A stretch of DNA of 64,000 nucleotides, taken from positions 1,168,001 through 1,232,000 of the forward strand of contig CM060958.1 in the NCBI GenBank assembly GCA_030765055.1. The letters are read 5' to 3'. The DNA comes from Mantis religiosa. Taxonomy: Eukaryota > Arthropoda > Insecta > Mantodea > Mantidae. This document shows, one piece after another, positions 1-14,902 of the stretch (position 1 is the first letter of the stretch; the number at the start of each line of letters is the position of its first letter). A program made the position numbers and the translations under genes. Below the pieces are notes generated by a model. That model was not told the origin of the DNA. It saw only the letters and a list, made by a program, of their open reading frames with translations, and ran no database searches.

Positions 1-3000
1 GTACCTATGTCCCCAAGTGAGACATCCCCGGGAGGAAGGATGAGGTGAGAGCAGACAGAGAGACTGGACTACACTGGAGGTCCAAACATGGTCTATTGTA
101 CCTTTGTCCCCAAGTGAGACATCCCCGGGAGGAAGGATGAGGTGAGAGAAGACAGAGAGACTGGACTATACTGGAGGTCCAAACATGGTCTATTGTACCT
201 ATGTCCCCAAGTGAGACATCCCGGGAGGAATGATGAGGTGAGAGCAGACAGAGAGACTGGACTACACTGGAGGTCCAAACATGGTCTATTGTACCTATGT
301 CCCCAAGTGAGACATCCCGGGAGGAAGGATGAGGTGAGAGCAGACAGAGAGACTGAACTACACTGGAGGTCCAAACATGGTCTATTGTACCTATGTCCCC
401 AAGTGAGACATCCCGGGAGGAAGGATGAGGTGAGAGCAGACAGAGGGACTGAACTACACTGGAGGTCCAAACATGGTCTATTGTACCTTTGTCCCCAAGT
501 GAGACATCCCCGGGAGGAAGGATGAGGTGAGAGAAGACAGAGAGACTGAACTACACTGGAGGTCCAAACATGGTCTATTGTACCTTTGTCCCCAAGTGAG
601 ACATCCCCGGGAGGAAGGATGAGGTGAGAGAAGACAGAGAGACTGGACTACACTGGAGGTCCAAACATGGTCTATTGTACCTTTGTCCCCAAGTGAGACA
701 TCCCCGGGAGGAAGGATGAGGTGAGACCAGACAGAGAGACTGGACTACACTGGAGGTCCAAACATGGTCTATTGTACCTATGTCCCCAAGTGAGACATCC
801 CCGGGAGGAAGGATGAGGTGAGAGCAAACAGAGAGACTGAACTACACTGGAGGTCCAAACATGGTCTATTGTACCTATGTCCCCAAGTGAGACATCCCCG
901 GGAGGAAGGATGAGGTGAGAGCATACAGAGAGACTGAACTACACTGGAGGTCCAAACATGGTCTATTGTACCTATGTCCCCAAGTGAGACATCCCCGGGA
1001 GGAAGGATGAGGTGAAAGCAAACAGAGAGACTGAACTACACTGGAGGTCCAAACATGGTCTATTGTACCTATGTCCCCAAGTGAGACATCCCCGGGAGGA
1101 AGGATGAGGTGAGAGCAAACAGAGAGACTGAACTACACTGGAGGTCCAAACATGGTCTATTGTACCTATGTCCCCAAGTGAGACATCCCCTGGAGGAAGG
1201 ATGAGGTGAGAGAAGACAGAGAGACTGCACTACACTGGAGGTCCAAACTTGGTCTATTGTACCTATGTCCCCAAGTGAGACATCCCCTGGAGGAAGGATG
1301 AGGTGAGAGAAGACAGAGAGACTGAACTACACTGGAGGTCCAAACATGGTCTATTGTACCTATGTCCCCAAGTGAGACATCCCCTGGAGGAAGGATGAGG
1401 TGAGAGAAGACAGAGAGACTGGACTACACTGGAGGTTAAAACATGGTCTATTGTACCTATGTCCCCAAGTGAGACATCCCCGGGAGGAAGGATGAGGTGA
1501 AAGTAGACAGAGAGACTGGACTACACTGGAGGTCCAAACATGGTCTATTGTACCTATGTCCCCAAGTGAGACATCCCCGGGAGGAAGGATGAGGTGAGAG
1601 AAGACAGAGAGACTGGACTACACTGGAGGTCCAAACATGGTCTATTGTACCTTTCTTCCCAAGTGAGACATCCCGGGAGGAAGGATGAGGTGAGAGAAGA
1701 CAGAGAGACTGGACTACACTGGAGGTCCAAACATGGTCTATTGTACCTATGTCCCCAAGTGAGACATCCCGGGAGGAAGGATGAGGTGAGAGAAGACAGA
1801 GAGACTGGACTACACTGGAGGTCCAAACATGGTATATTGTACCTATGTCCCCAAGTGAGACATCCCGGGAGGAAGGATGAGGTGAAAGTAGACAGAGAGA
1901 CTGGACTACACTGGAGGTCCAAACTTGGTCTATTGTACCTATGTCCCCAAGTGAGACATCCCCTGGAGGAAGGATGAGGTGAGAGCAAACAGAGAGACTG
2001 AACTACACTGGAGGTCCAAACATGGTCTATTGTACCTATGTCCCCAAGTGAGACATCCCCGGGAGGAAGGATGAGGTGAGAGCATACAGAGAGACTGAAC
2101 TACACTGGAGGTCCAAACATGGTCTATTGTACCTATGTCCCCAAGTGAGACATCCCCGGGAGGAAGGATGAGGTGAAAGTAGACAGAGAGACTGGACTAC
2201 ACTGGAGGTCCAAACATGGTCTATTGTACCTATGTCCCCAAGTGAGACATCCCCGGGAGGAAGGATGAGGTGAGAGAAGACAGAGAGACTGGACTACACT
2301 GGAGGTCCAAACATGGTCTATTGTACCTTTCTTCCCAAGTGAGACATCCCGGGAGGAAGGATGAGGTGAGAGAAGACAGAGAGACTGGACTACACTGGAG
2401 GTCCAAACATGGTCTATTGTACCTATGTCCCCAAGTGAGACATCCCGGGAGGAAGGATGAGGTGAGAGAAGACAGAGAGACTGGACTACACTGGAGGTCC
2501 AAACATGGTATATTGTACCTATGTCCCCAAGTGAGACATCCCGGGAGGAAGGATGAGGTGAAAGTAGACAGAGAGACTGGACTACACTGGAGGTCCAAAC
2601 TTGGTCTATTGTACCTATGTCCCCAAGTGAGACATCCCCTGGAGGAAGGATGAGGTGAGAGCATACAGAGAGACTGAACTACACTGGAGGTCCAAACATG
2701 GTCTATTGTACCTATGTCCCCAAGTGAGACATCCCCTGGAGGAAGGATGAGGTGAGAGGAGACAGAGAGACTGAACTACACTGGAGGTCCAAACATGGTC
2801 TATTGTACCTATGTCCCCAAGTGAGACATCCCCGGGAGGAAGGATGAGGTGAGAGAAGACAGAGAGACTGAACTACACTGGAGGTCCAAACATGGTCTAT
2901 TGTACCTATGTCCCCAAGTGAGACATCCCCGGGAGGAAGGATGAGGTGAAAGCAAACAGAGAGACTGAACTACACTGGAGGTCCAAACATGGTCTATTGT

Positions 3001-6000
3001 ACCTATGTCCCCAAGTGAGACATCCCCGGGAGGAAGGATGAGGTGAGAGCAAACAGAGAGACTGAACTACACTGGAGGTCCAAACATGGTCTATTGTACC
3101 TATGTCCCCAAGTGAGACATCCCCTGGAGGAAGGATGAGGTGAGAGAAGACAGAGCGACTGCACTACACTGGAGGTCCAAACTTGGTCTATTGTACCTAT
3201 GTCCCCAAGTGAGACATCCCCTGGAGGAAGGATGAGGTGAGAGAAGACAGAGAGACTGAACTACACTGGAGGTCCAAACATGGTCTATTGTACCTATGTC
3301 CCCAAGTGAGACATCCCCTGGAGGAAGGATGAGGTGAGAGAAGACAGAGAGACTGGACTACACTGGAGGTTAAAACATGGTCTATTGTACCTATGTCCCC
3401 AAGTGAGACATCCCCGGGAGGAAGGATGAGGTGAAAGTAGACAGAGAGACTGGACTACACTGGAGGTCCAAACATGGTCTATTGTACCTATGTCCCCAAG
3501 TGAGACATCCCCGGGAGGAAGGATGAGGTGAGAGAAGACAGAGAGACTGGACTACACTGGAGGTCCAAACATGGTATATTGTACCTATGTCCCCAAGTGA
3601 GACATCCCGGGAGGAAGGATGAGGTGAAAGTAGACAGAGAGACTGGACTACACTGGAGGTCCAAACATGGTCTATTGTACCTATGTCCCCAAGTGAGACA
3701 TCCCCTGGAGGAAGGATGAGGTGAAAGTAGACAGAGAGACTGGACTACACTGGAGGTCCAAACATGGTCTATTGTACCTATGTCCCCAAGTGAGACATCC
3801 CCTGGAGGAAGGATGAGGTAAGAGAAGACAGAGAGACTGAACTACACTGGAGGTCCAAACATGGTCTATTGTACCTATGTCCCCAAGTGAGACATCCCCT
3901 GGAGGAAGGATGAGGTAAGAGAAGACAGAGAGACTGAACTACACTGGAGGTCCAAACATGGTCTATTGTACCTATGTCCCCAAGTGAGACATCCCCTGGA
4001 GGAAGGATGAGGTGAGAGAAGACAGAGAGACTGAACTACACTGGAGGTCCAAACATGGTCTATTGTACCTATGTCCCCAAGTGAGACATCCCCTGGAGGA
4101 AGGATGAGGTGAGAGAAGACAGAGAGACTGGACTACACTGGAGGTCCAAACATGGTCTATTGTACCTATGTCCCCAAGTGAGACATCCCCGGGAGGAAGG
4201 ATGAGGTGAAAGTAGACAGAGAGACTGGACTACACTGGAGGTCCAAACATGGTCTATTGTACCTATGTCCCCAAGTGAGACATCCCCGGGAGGAAGGATG
4301 AGGTGAGAGAAGACAGAGAGACTGGACTACACTGGAGGTCCAAACATGGTCTATTGTACCTATGTCCCCAAGTGAGACATCCCCTGGAGGAAGGATGAGG
4401 TGAGAGAAGACAGAGAGACTGAACTACACTGGAGGTCCAAACATGGTCTATTGTACCTATGTCCCCAAGTGAGACATCCCCTGGAGGAAGGATGAGGTGA
4501 GAGAAGACAGAGAGACTGAACTACACTGGAGGTCCAAACATGGTCTATTGTACCTATGTCCCCAAGTGAGACATCCCCTGGAGGAAGGATGAGGTGAGAG
4601 AAGACAGAGAGACTGAACTACACTGGAGGTCCAAACATGGTCTATTGTACCTATGTCCCCAAGTGAGACATCCCCTGGAGGAAGGATGAGGTGAAAGTAG
4701 ACAGAGAGACTGGACTACACTGGAGGTCCAAACATGGTCTATTGTACCTATGTCCCCAAGTGAGACATCCCCTGGAGGAAGGATGAGGTGAAAGTAGACA
4801 GAGAGACTGAACTACACTGGAGGTCCAAACATGGTCTATTGTACCTATGTCCCCAAGTGAGACATCCCCTGGAGGAAGGATGAGGTAAGAGAAGACAGAG
4901 AGACTGAACTACACTGGAGGTCCAAACATGGTCTATTGTACCTATGTCCCCAAGTGAGACATCCCCGGGAGGAAGGATGAGGTGAAAGTAGACAGAGAGA
5001 CTGGACTACACTGGAGGTCCAAACATGGTCTATTGTACCTATGTCCCCAAGTGAGACATCCCCTGGAGGAAGGATGAGGTGAGAGAAGACAGAGAGACTG
5101 AACTACACTGGAGGTCCAAACATGGTCTATTGTACCTATGTCCCCAAGTGAGACATCCCCTGGAGGAAGGATGAGGTGAGAGAAGACAGAGAGACTGGAC
5201 TACACTGGAGGTCCAAACATGGTCTATTGTACCTATGTCCCCAAGTGAGACATCCCCTGCAGGAAGGATGAGGTGAGAGAAGACAGAGAGACTGAACTAC
5301 ACTGGAGGTCCAAACTTGGTCTATTGTACCTATGTCCCCAAGTGAGTCATCCCCGGGAGGAAGGATGAGGTGAGAGGAGTCAGAGGGATTGTACTGGACT
5401 ACACTACGGAGGGGATTTGGTACGGAGGTCCAAACTTGGTCTATTGTACCTATGTTCCCAAGTGAGACATCCCCGGGAGGAAGGATGAGGTGAGAGGAGA
5501 CAGAGAGACTGAACTACACTGGAGGTCCAAACATGGTCTATTGTACCTATGTTCCCAAGTGAGTCATCCCCGGGAGGAAGGATGAGGTGAGAGGAGACAG
5601 AGGGATTGTACTGGACTACACTACGGAGGGGATTCGGTACGGAGGTCCAAACATGGTCTATTGTACCTATGTCCCCAAGTGAGTTATCCCCGGGAGGAAG
5701 GATGAGTTGAGAGGAGACAGAGGGATTGTACTGGACTACACTATGGAGGAGATTCGGTACGGAGGTCCAAACTTGGTCTATTGTACCTATGTCCCCAAGT
5801 GAGACATCCTCGAGAGGAAGGATGAGGTGAGAGTAGACAGCGGGACTGGACTACACTACAGGGGGGATGCGGTACGGAGGTCCAAACTTGGTCCGTTGTA
5901 CCTATGTCCCCAAGTGGGACATCCCCGGGAGGAAGGATGAGGTGAGAGGAGACAGAAAGGCTGGACTGGACTACACTACGAAGGGGATTCGGCATGGTGG

Positions 6001-6048
6001 TCCAAACATGGTCTATTGTACCTATGTCCCCATGGGTGAGGTAGGTCT
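1..6048. repeat. 97-bp satellite array (about 60 units)
   Basis: Head-to-tail monomers of 96-97 bp, with the landmark gtaccta at 1, 98, 195 and 291. The array is cut by the window start. Each unit carries atccccgggaggaagg or a one-base-shorter or ctggagg variant; this is the main source of the 96/97 difference. Units of 96 bp keep a frame open on both strands, which explains several 100-144 codon frames here that are not genes. A seven-unit block (676 bp) is repeated exactly at about 1554-1988 and 2230-2664, and a diagnostic variant (ggaggttaaa) recurs at 1431 and 3365, twenty units apart. From about 5340 to the right edge the units become longer (about 116-120 bp) and more divergent. No element ends are recognised, so the origin is unknown. 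Confidence 0.97.
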
Positions 6049-6639
6049 GGGCTCCCAAATGCGGGCTACAGAAGAAACCGGCGGAATCATCCTGCTCGGT
6101 ATCTTAATATCTAGTTTTTACGTAAAGTTCAGTATTTCCCTTACTTTCATTTCGATATTAAGCCACTGAGTGCAATGCGATATCTTCCTTAGCGAAGTTA
6201 GTTGTTAGCCAAGTGGTGTTAACGAGGTTTTCGAAATAAATGCAACTTTGATACTTTAAACCCTGTTGATATCAAATCTAACTCCAACGAGCGGCGCGCC
6301 CGAATTAAAATAAAAGCCCAACTAAATTGATTTTCATATCGAAAGTCCTTACTCGCGATGTTTCCGCTGACAGTTGACAAACGCTGCATGTCATTGATAT
6401 GGAAAAACTGTCCACTCTATTAAGAATTAAACAAAATAAGCACGCGAGCTTTATTGCAATTTAGAACTGATAAGAAACATGATGAAAGAATTAATTTTTT
6501 TTATTTACTCAGTGATTTTGATGTAATAGTAACAAAATAAAGATATGTGCATGTTAAACAAAGTATATTTGTTGTACAAGCACTTCTTACTATATCTACT
6601 TCAGGGTAGAAATTATCTTATTGTGGTTAAAAGCGAATG
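6049..6639. other. Unique AT-rich sequence, nothing recognised
   Basis: Sequence between the 97-bp array and a dispersed repeat. It holds no long open frame, no tRNA-like box and no tandem structure that I can see. Confidence 0.6.
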
Positions 6640-6720
6640 CAGAATACTTTAATTGATAGTCAGATGTTTTATCATGTCTTTGTATGTACAAATGAATAAC
6701 GACTTGAGAAAATTTTAACC
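6640..6720 (+). repeat. Dispersed repeat family X, fragment
   Basis: The segment with attgatagtcagatg, atcatgtctttgtatgta and gaataacgacttgag matches the reverse complement of the tandem units at 22373-22890 and matches 59362-59416 on the same strand. This is one of four family X loci in the window (also 49118-49235). The element type is unknown; no coding sequence is visible. Family X is tandem only at 22.4 kb. Confidence 0.7.
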
Positions 6721-6762
6721 AGCAGTGGTTATGACCCACGCACAAGCAGTAGCAAACCTAGA

Positions 6763-7190
6763 TGTGACTTTCAAAGTGAGGGAAGCTCCAAATAATAATT
6801 TTCATTAAAATAAGAGAGAATAATGACTCAAAGAACTAAGACTACACTTTAGTACTCTTTCTATTGTACAGTCACACGTAGGTCTAGTAGCGAGGTGTGA
6901 CTTTCAAAGTGAGGGAAGCTCCAAATAATAATTGTCATTAAAATAAGAGAGAATAATGACTCAAAGAACTAAGGCTACAATTTAGTACTCCTTCTATTGT
7001 ACAGTCACACGTAGATCCAGTAGCGGGGTGTGACTTTCAAAGTGAAGGAAGCTCCAAATAATAATTTTCATTAAAATAGAGAATAATGACTCAAAGAACT
7101 AAGGCTACTCTTTAGTACTCTTTCTATTGTACAGTCACACGTAGACACTGCTCACACTACAAGGTTCCCCTCTCCACTCAGACGTTCTTT
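6763..7190 (+). repeat. 133-bp satellite, short block (3 units) with shared right terminus
   Basis: Three units of 133 bp (tgtgactttc at 6763, 6896 and 7029). Each holds gggaagctccaaataataa, gagagaataatgactc and ctattgtacagtcacacgta. After the last unit, a non-repeated tail (gtagacactgctcac, then aaggttcccctct) follows. The same tail ends the larger block at 13.8 kb, so both blocks appear to be copies of one element with a fixed right end and a variable number of internal units. Confidence 0.93.
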
Positions 7191-7969
7191 GGTCCACACT
7201 GCGTGAACTGTAAGCCTAATATGGGGAAAGTACGCTATTCATACACTTCCGCTAATAATTTGAAACTTGACAACAGTTCAATGTGTCAGCACTAAATAGC
7301 TATCTACGTAAAACAGTACTGCTAGTGACATTCAAATATATTTGAATTTTTATTTAAAAGCGCTACATAAAATACGCTTCATACGCTGCAGAGATTTCAC
7401 GTGAGGAAATCTGTTAGCCCCAATTACATCCGGAAACGTACGAAATATGGTATTCAAGGTTACGAATGAAGTCGCGGATCACTTGAATCTAACCAGCTGT
7501 CCAATTGTCCGCAGCATCTCGGATGTTCGTAAATAAATTTGAAAATATATCTGACCGAGATTCGAACTCGGGATCTCTTGACTTCGAGGCAGTCACGAAA
7601 ATACCACAAAGGTGGAAACGTAATTACATATGACAGATTTGTGGATGATTGGATAGAGCGATTCCACCAAAATATGGTAACGTAACAATGTCACAATTTC
7701 ATGAGTGAAATGCGTTAAGCTTTTTGCTGGCAGCGACAGGAACAAGGCAAGATATTCATATCAGGTGACAAGAGAAGGTTGTCAGCAGTGTCACAAGTAC
7801 ATCCGCTTGCAGACAGATGGCTCCAGCGACATTCAACGAAAATGAAGCAAGCCTCTGTAATTATTCAAATTATACCTCTCCATTCAGATATATTATGTTA
7901 GAGCTCCTCCGTCATTTGTTTCCGACTGTGACAGCTTCAGTATAAATGTTTTACTTAAGTACGGGCTTT
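7191..7969. other. Unique sequence with one tRNA-like segment
   Basis: No open frame of note. The only recognisable item is the tRNA-like B-box region on the minus strand near 7550-7625, listed separately. The rest is AT-rich and unassigned. Confidence 0.5.
7546..7626 (-). mobile_element. Possible tRNA-derived SINE head (relic)
   Basis: On the minus strand, gatcccgagttcgaatctc fits a pol III B box (consensus GGTTCRANNCC). It is preceded by gtggtattttcgtgactgcc, which only loosely resembles an A box. It could be a decayed SINE of a third family or a chance match. No clear 3' end or target duplication was found, so it is unlikely to be a functional tRNA. Confidence 0.35.
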
Positions 7970-10000
<2,031 letters not shown>

Positions 10001-11001
10001 TCTTCATACCATTCAGTTTTATCTGAAAAGTGCCCAACTAAACATTCTACGAAGAAAGAGATAGCAAATTTCTTGCGGAAACTGGTGTTACCTAATTGTG
10101 TCGAACGAGTGAGGAAAGGCGATTTATTGCCACTTCTGAAAATCGCCCAAGAAAAAAAGGAATACAGAATTACTAGGTTTCTTAAGAGTTTAGGACACAC
10201 GCCAGTTATATTACTATCATATATGTGCCATCTACATTTACTTGCACGCTTCAGTTTTATGCACTCACTGAAAACAAGAAGACGCCATCGTCCATCTGGC
10301 TTCTAACACTCCCCACCCCTCTCTAACGCCATTATTATGGTAAACTTGACCGCATTGCTTTCAGGCTCACAGAGATTGGCGAAGCCAAACGCTAAACAAG
10401 ATAACCCGCGCTCTCGCTAAGTGAAAACGGTCGAACTAGATCACTTCAGTGAAGTAATAGTCAATTGATGAACAGGTTCATATTAACAACAGTAAAATTG
10501 AACTAGTTCACAGTACTAAGGCGACAGTGAAGCATTTCACAAAAATGAAATGACATGGAAGTAGTTCACCCTAGTGAAGCGACAGGAACTAGTTCATATT
10601 AGAGAAGGGATAGGGTGATGTGAGTGAAATGTGAAGGAAAGCTCAAGTAGTTTTACTAAGGATAGTGAAAGCTGAGTTAGAGACTGCACCAAATCACTAC
10701 CTTAACTAGTGTATTACGTGAAACCATGTCTATTAAAGGCTCCCGGAGCAAGTTGTACACACACGCACACGACAGTAATTTGTTGAATTATTTTGGGTCT
10801 AGGGAGCACGATGGCCTGTCCCAGTTTAGAATGGGGACCGTCCTGCACGTGGCGTGGGAGGAAAGATCGATACGTACACAACATCACAGTGCTGTACGTG
10901 GTCATGTCATCACCTGTTGCAAACCGCAACATTGTATATTTATTGACACTACGTTACCCACAGATAACACTTCTCTAAAACCTCATTTGTCTTGAGGTGA
11001 A
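10001..11001. other. Unique sequence, no recognised gene
   Basis: A frame at 9929-10306 starts inside the minus-strand SINE, so its N-terminal part is an artefact. The remainder (about 10025-10200, lysine/arginine-rich) is not recognised. Between 10430 and 10640 there are many short gaactagttca / cagtgaagt motifs in loose inverted arrangement. Nothing else can be assigned. Confidence 0.45.
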
Positions 11002-11760
<759 letters not shown>

Positions 11761-11769
11761 GGATAACGA

Positions 11770-13840
11770 TAACGATTACTCTCCAGTAATCTTTCTATTG
11801 TACAGGCACACGTAGGTCCAGTAGCTAGGCCGGACTTTCAAAGCGAGGGAAGCTCCAAATAATAATTTTCATTAAAATAAGAGAGAATAATGACTCAAGA
11901 CCTAAGGCTACACTTTAGTACTCTTTCCATTGTACAGTCACACGTAGGTACAGTAGCGAGATGTGAATCTCAAAGCGAGGGAAGCTCCAAATAATAATTT
12001 TCATTAAAATAAGAGAGAATAATGACTCGAAGAACTAAGGCTACCCTTTAGAACTCTTTCTATTGTACAGTCACATGTAGGTCCATTAGCGAGGTGTTAC
12101 TTTCAAAGTGTGGGAAGCTCCAAATAATTTTCATTAAAATAAGAGAGAATACTGACTCAAAGAACTAAGGCTACCCTTTAGTACCCTTTCTATTGTACAG
12201 TCACACGTAGGTCCAGTAGCGAGATGTTACTTTCAAAGTGAGGGAAGCTCCAATAAAAATTTTCATTAAAATAAGAAAGAATAATGACTCAAAGAACCAA
12301 GGCAACTCTTTCTATTGTAGAGTCACACGTAGGTCCAATAGCGAGGCGTGACTTTCAAAGTGTGAGAAGCTTTAAATAACAATTGTCATTAGAATAAGAG
12401 AGAATAATGACTCAAAGAACTAAGGCTATATTTTAGTGCTCTTTTTATTGTACAGCCACACGTAGGTCCAGTAGCGAGGCGTGACCTTCAAAGTGTGGGA
12501 AGTTCCAAATAATAATTTACATTAAAGTAAGAGAGAATAATGAATCAAAGAACTAAGGCTACTCTTTAGTACACTTTCTATTGTACAGTCACACTTAGAT
12601 CCAGTAGCGAGGTGTGACTTTCAAAGTGAGGGAAGCCCCAAATAATAATTTTCATTAAAATAGGAGAGAATAATGACTCAAAGAACTAAGGCTACACTTT
12701 AGTACTCTTTCTATTGTACAGTCACGCGTAGGTCCAGTAGGGAGGAGTGACTTTCAAAGTGAGGGAAGCTCCAAATAATAATTGTCATTAAAATAAGAGA
12801 GAATAATGACTCATAGAACTAAGGCTACTCTTTAGTGCTCTTTCTATTGTACAGTCACACGTAGGTCCAGTAACGATGCGTGACTTACAAAGTGAGGGAA
12901 GCTCCAAATAATAATTTTCATTAAAATAAGAGAGAATAATGACTCAAAGAACTAAGGCTACTCTTTAGTGCTCTTTCTGTTGTACAGTCAAACGTAGGTC
13001 AGGTAGCGAGGCGTGACTTTCAAAGTGAGGGAAGCTTCAAATAATAATTTTCATTAAAATAAGAGAGAATAATGACTCAAAGAACTAAGGCTACTATTTA
13101 GTGCTCTTTCTATTGTACAGTCACACGTAGGTCCAGTAACGATGCGTGACTTACAAAGTGAGGGAAGCTCCAGATAATAATTGTCATTAAAATAAGAGAG
13201 AATAATGACTCAAAGAACTAAGGCTACTCTTTAGTGCTCTTTCTGTTGTACAGTCAAACGTAGGTCAGGTAGCGAGGCGTGACTTTCAAAGTGAGGGAAG
13301 CTTCAAATAATAATTTTCATTAAAATAAGAGAGAATAATGACTCAAAGAACTAAGGCTACTCTTTAGTACTCTTTCTATTGTACAGTCACACGTAGGTCC
13401 AGTAGCGAGGCGTAACTTTCAAAGTGAGGGAAGCTCCAAATAATAACTTTCATTAAAATAAGAGAGAATAATGACTCAAAGAACTAAGGCTACTCTTTAG
13501 TGCTCTTTCTATTGTACAGTCACACGTAGGTCCAGTAACGATGCGTGACTTACAAAGTGAGGGAAGCTCCAGATAATAATTGTCATTAAAATAAGAGAGA
13601 ATAATGACTCAAAGAACTAAGACTACTCTTTAGTACTCTTTCTATTGTACAGTCACATGTAGGTCCAGTAGCGAGGCGTAACTTACAAAGTGAGGGAAGC
13701 TCCAGATAATTATTGTCATTAAAATAAGAGAGAATAATGACTCAAAGAACTAATACTACTCTTTAGTACTCTTTCTATTGTACAGTCACACGTAGACACT
13801 GCTCACATTGGAAGGTTCCCCTCTCTACTCAGATGTTTTA
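11770..13840 (+). repeat. 133-bp satellite, main block (about 15 units) with shared right terminus
   Basis: Same monomer as at 6763-7190 (gggaagctccaaataataa, gagagaataatgactc, tctattgtacagtcacacgt). Units diverge by several per cent, and a few have small deletions (near 12120 and 12300). Some variants recur in pairs (for example agtaacgatgcgtgactta near 12870, 13137 and 13535), which indicates local duplication of unit groups. After about 13797 the tail gtagacactgctcac followed by aaggttcccctct matches the tail of the short block. Confidence 0.94.
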
Positions 13841-14902
13841 TTAAGAATGTTGAGGTTTCCAAGAAGCGAGTGGAGGTAGGGGGTCAACCTGTCACGGACA
13901 TGCCTCCTCCACGAAGCGGTTTTTTTCCGCCTTGTTCGATCTTACAGACGTTAAGCTACATGACAAAATGTCTTATCTACATTAATGAGGATCGCTTTCG
14001 CTTTAATTATTCTGTTAAATCGTTATCTGTATCTTCGATAAGGTTGTTCTTCAGGATAATTTACGAATATAATTTTGAAGCAGTGTGCGGGAATTGATAA
14101 AGTGCAGAGAGCTTTACAGTTAGTTTTCAGAATCTCCAACATAATCACTTCCCCCTTGCTAATCCACGCTGTTAGGAAACAAAAGCAAGTTAATCTGCAA
14201 AAGTTTACGGTTGTAGATGTTCGTAATGAACTGCTCGTGACGTGGTAATTATGAATTGTCCTTACTCCAAAGTGTGTCTGATATTTTGAATGGAGTTCTA
14301 CCCGATGCTCATATCATTCTATACCTAATAGTTTGTTTATTAAATTGTATTATGACTGTGAGTTCGTAGAATAAAACATCCGAGTTGCAATTATTCCAAA
14401 TGTTCTTTACTTGCGTAGAAATACCTTTGATCAATTCTCACGTAACGACATTACGTCACATACAAAACACAATCTACCAAGGTCAGCTGTTTACCACCTA
14501 CAACTGTTCGCGACTGAGCCTTGGCGAGTCCTTGCTCTCTGAAATACCTGATTGATAAATTTTAGATATTTCGAGAACAATAAAGAAACAGAAAATTCTA
14601 TCACCTTCAAGAAGCGTAGCTTAATCAATGCCGGCAAGTCCTTTATTTCAGCTATATTTATTTGCCGGCTCTTTGTGTACACTAGCCGCGCTATCGTAGT
14701 TAACGGCTTCAAACATCTGAAAGCGCCGCTTCCCCAAGAATGTCACGAGAAAAACAAGGAAAACAAGAAACTCGTGCCAAACAATTTGGTGACAAAGAAG
14801 GCAGTTTGCAACGAACTCTCCTTTTTGTTTTTTCCTTAAAATTTATGAAATTTAATCCTAAGGTATAATTATCACAAACTATTAAATGGAAGAAATAAAT
14901 AT
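13841..14902. other. Unique sequence, no recognised gene
   Basis: Short frames (for example 13870-14097 and 14552-14839) show no family I recognise. No tandem repeat and no RNA-gene signals were seen. Confidence 0.5.

Noticed and set aside
142..3720. Frames of 100-144 codons on both strands with repeated RETGLHWRSKHG-type units
   Set aside because: They come from stretches of 96-bp satellite monomers, stop when a 97-bp monomer shifts the phase, and occur on both strands.
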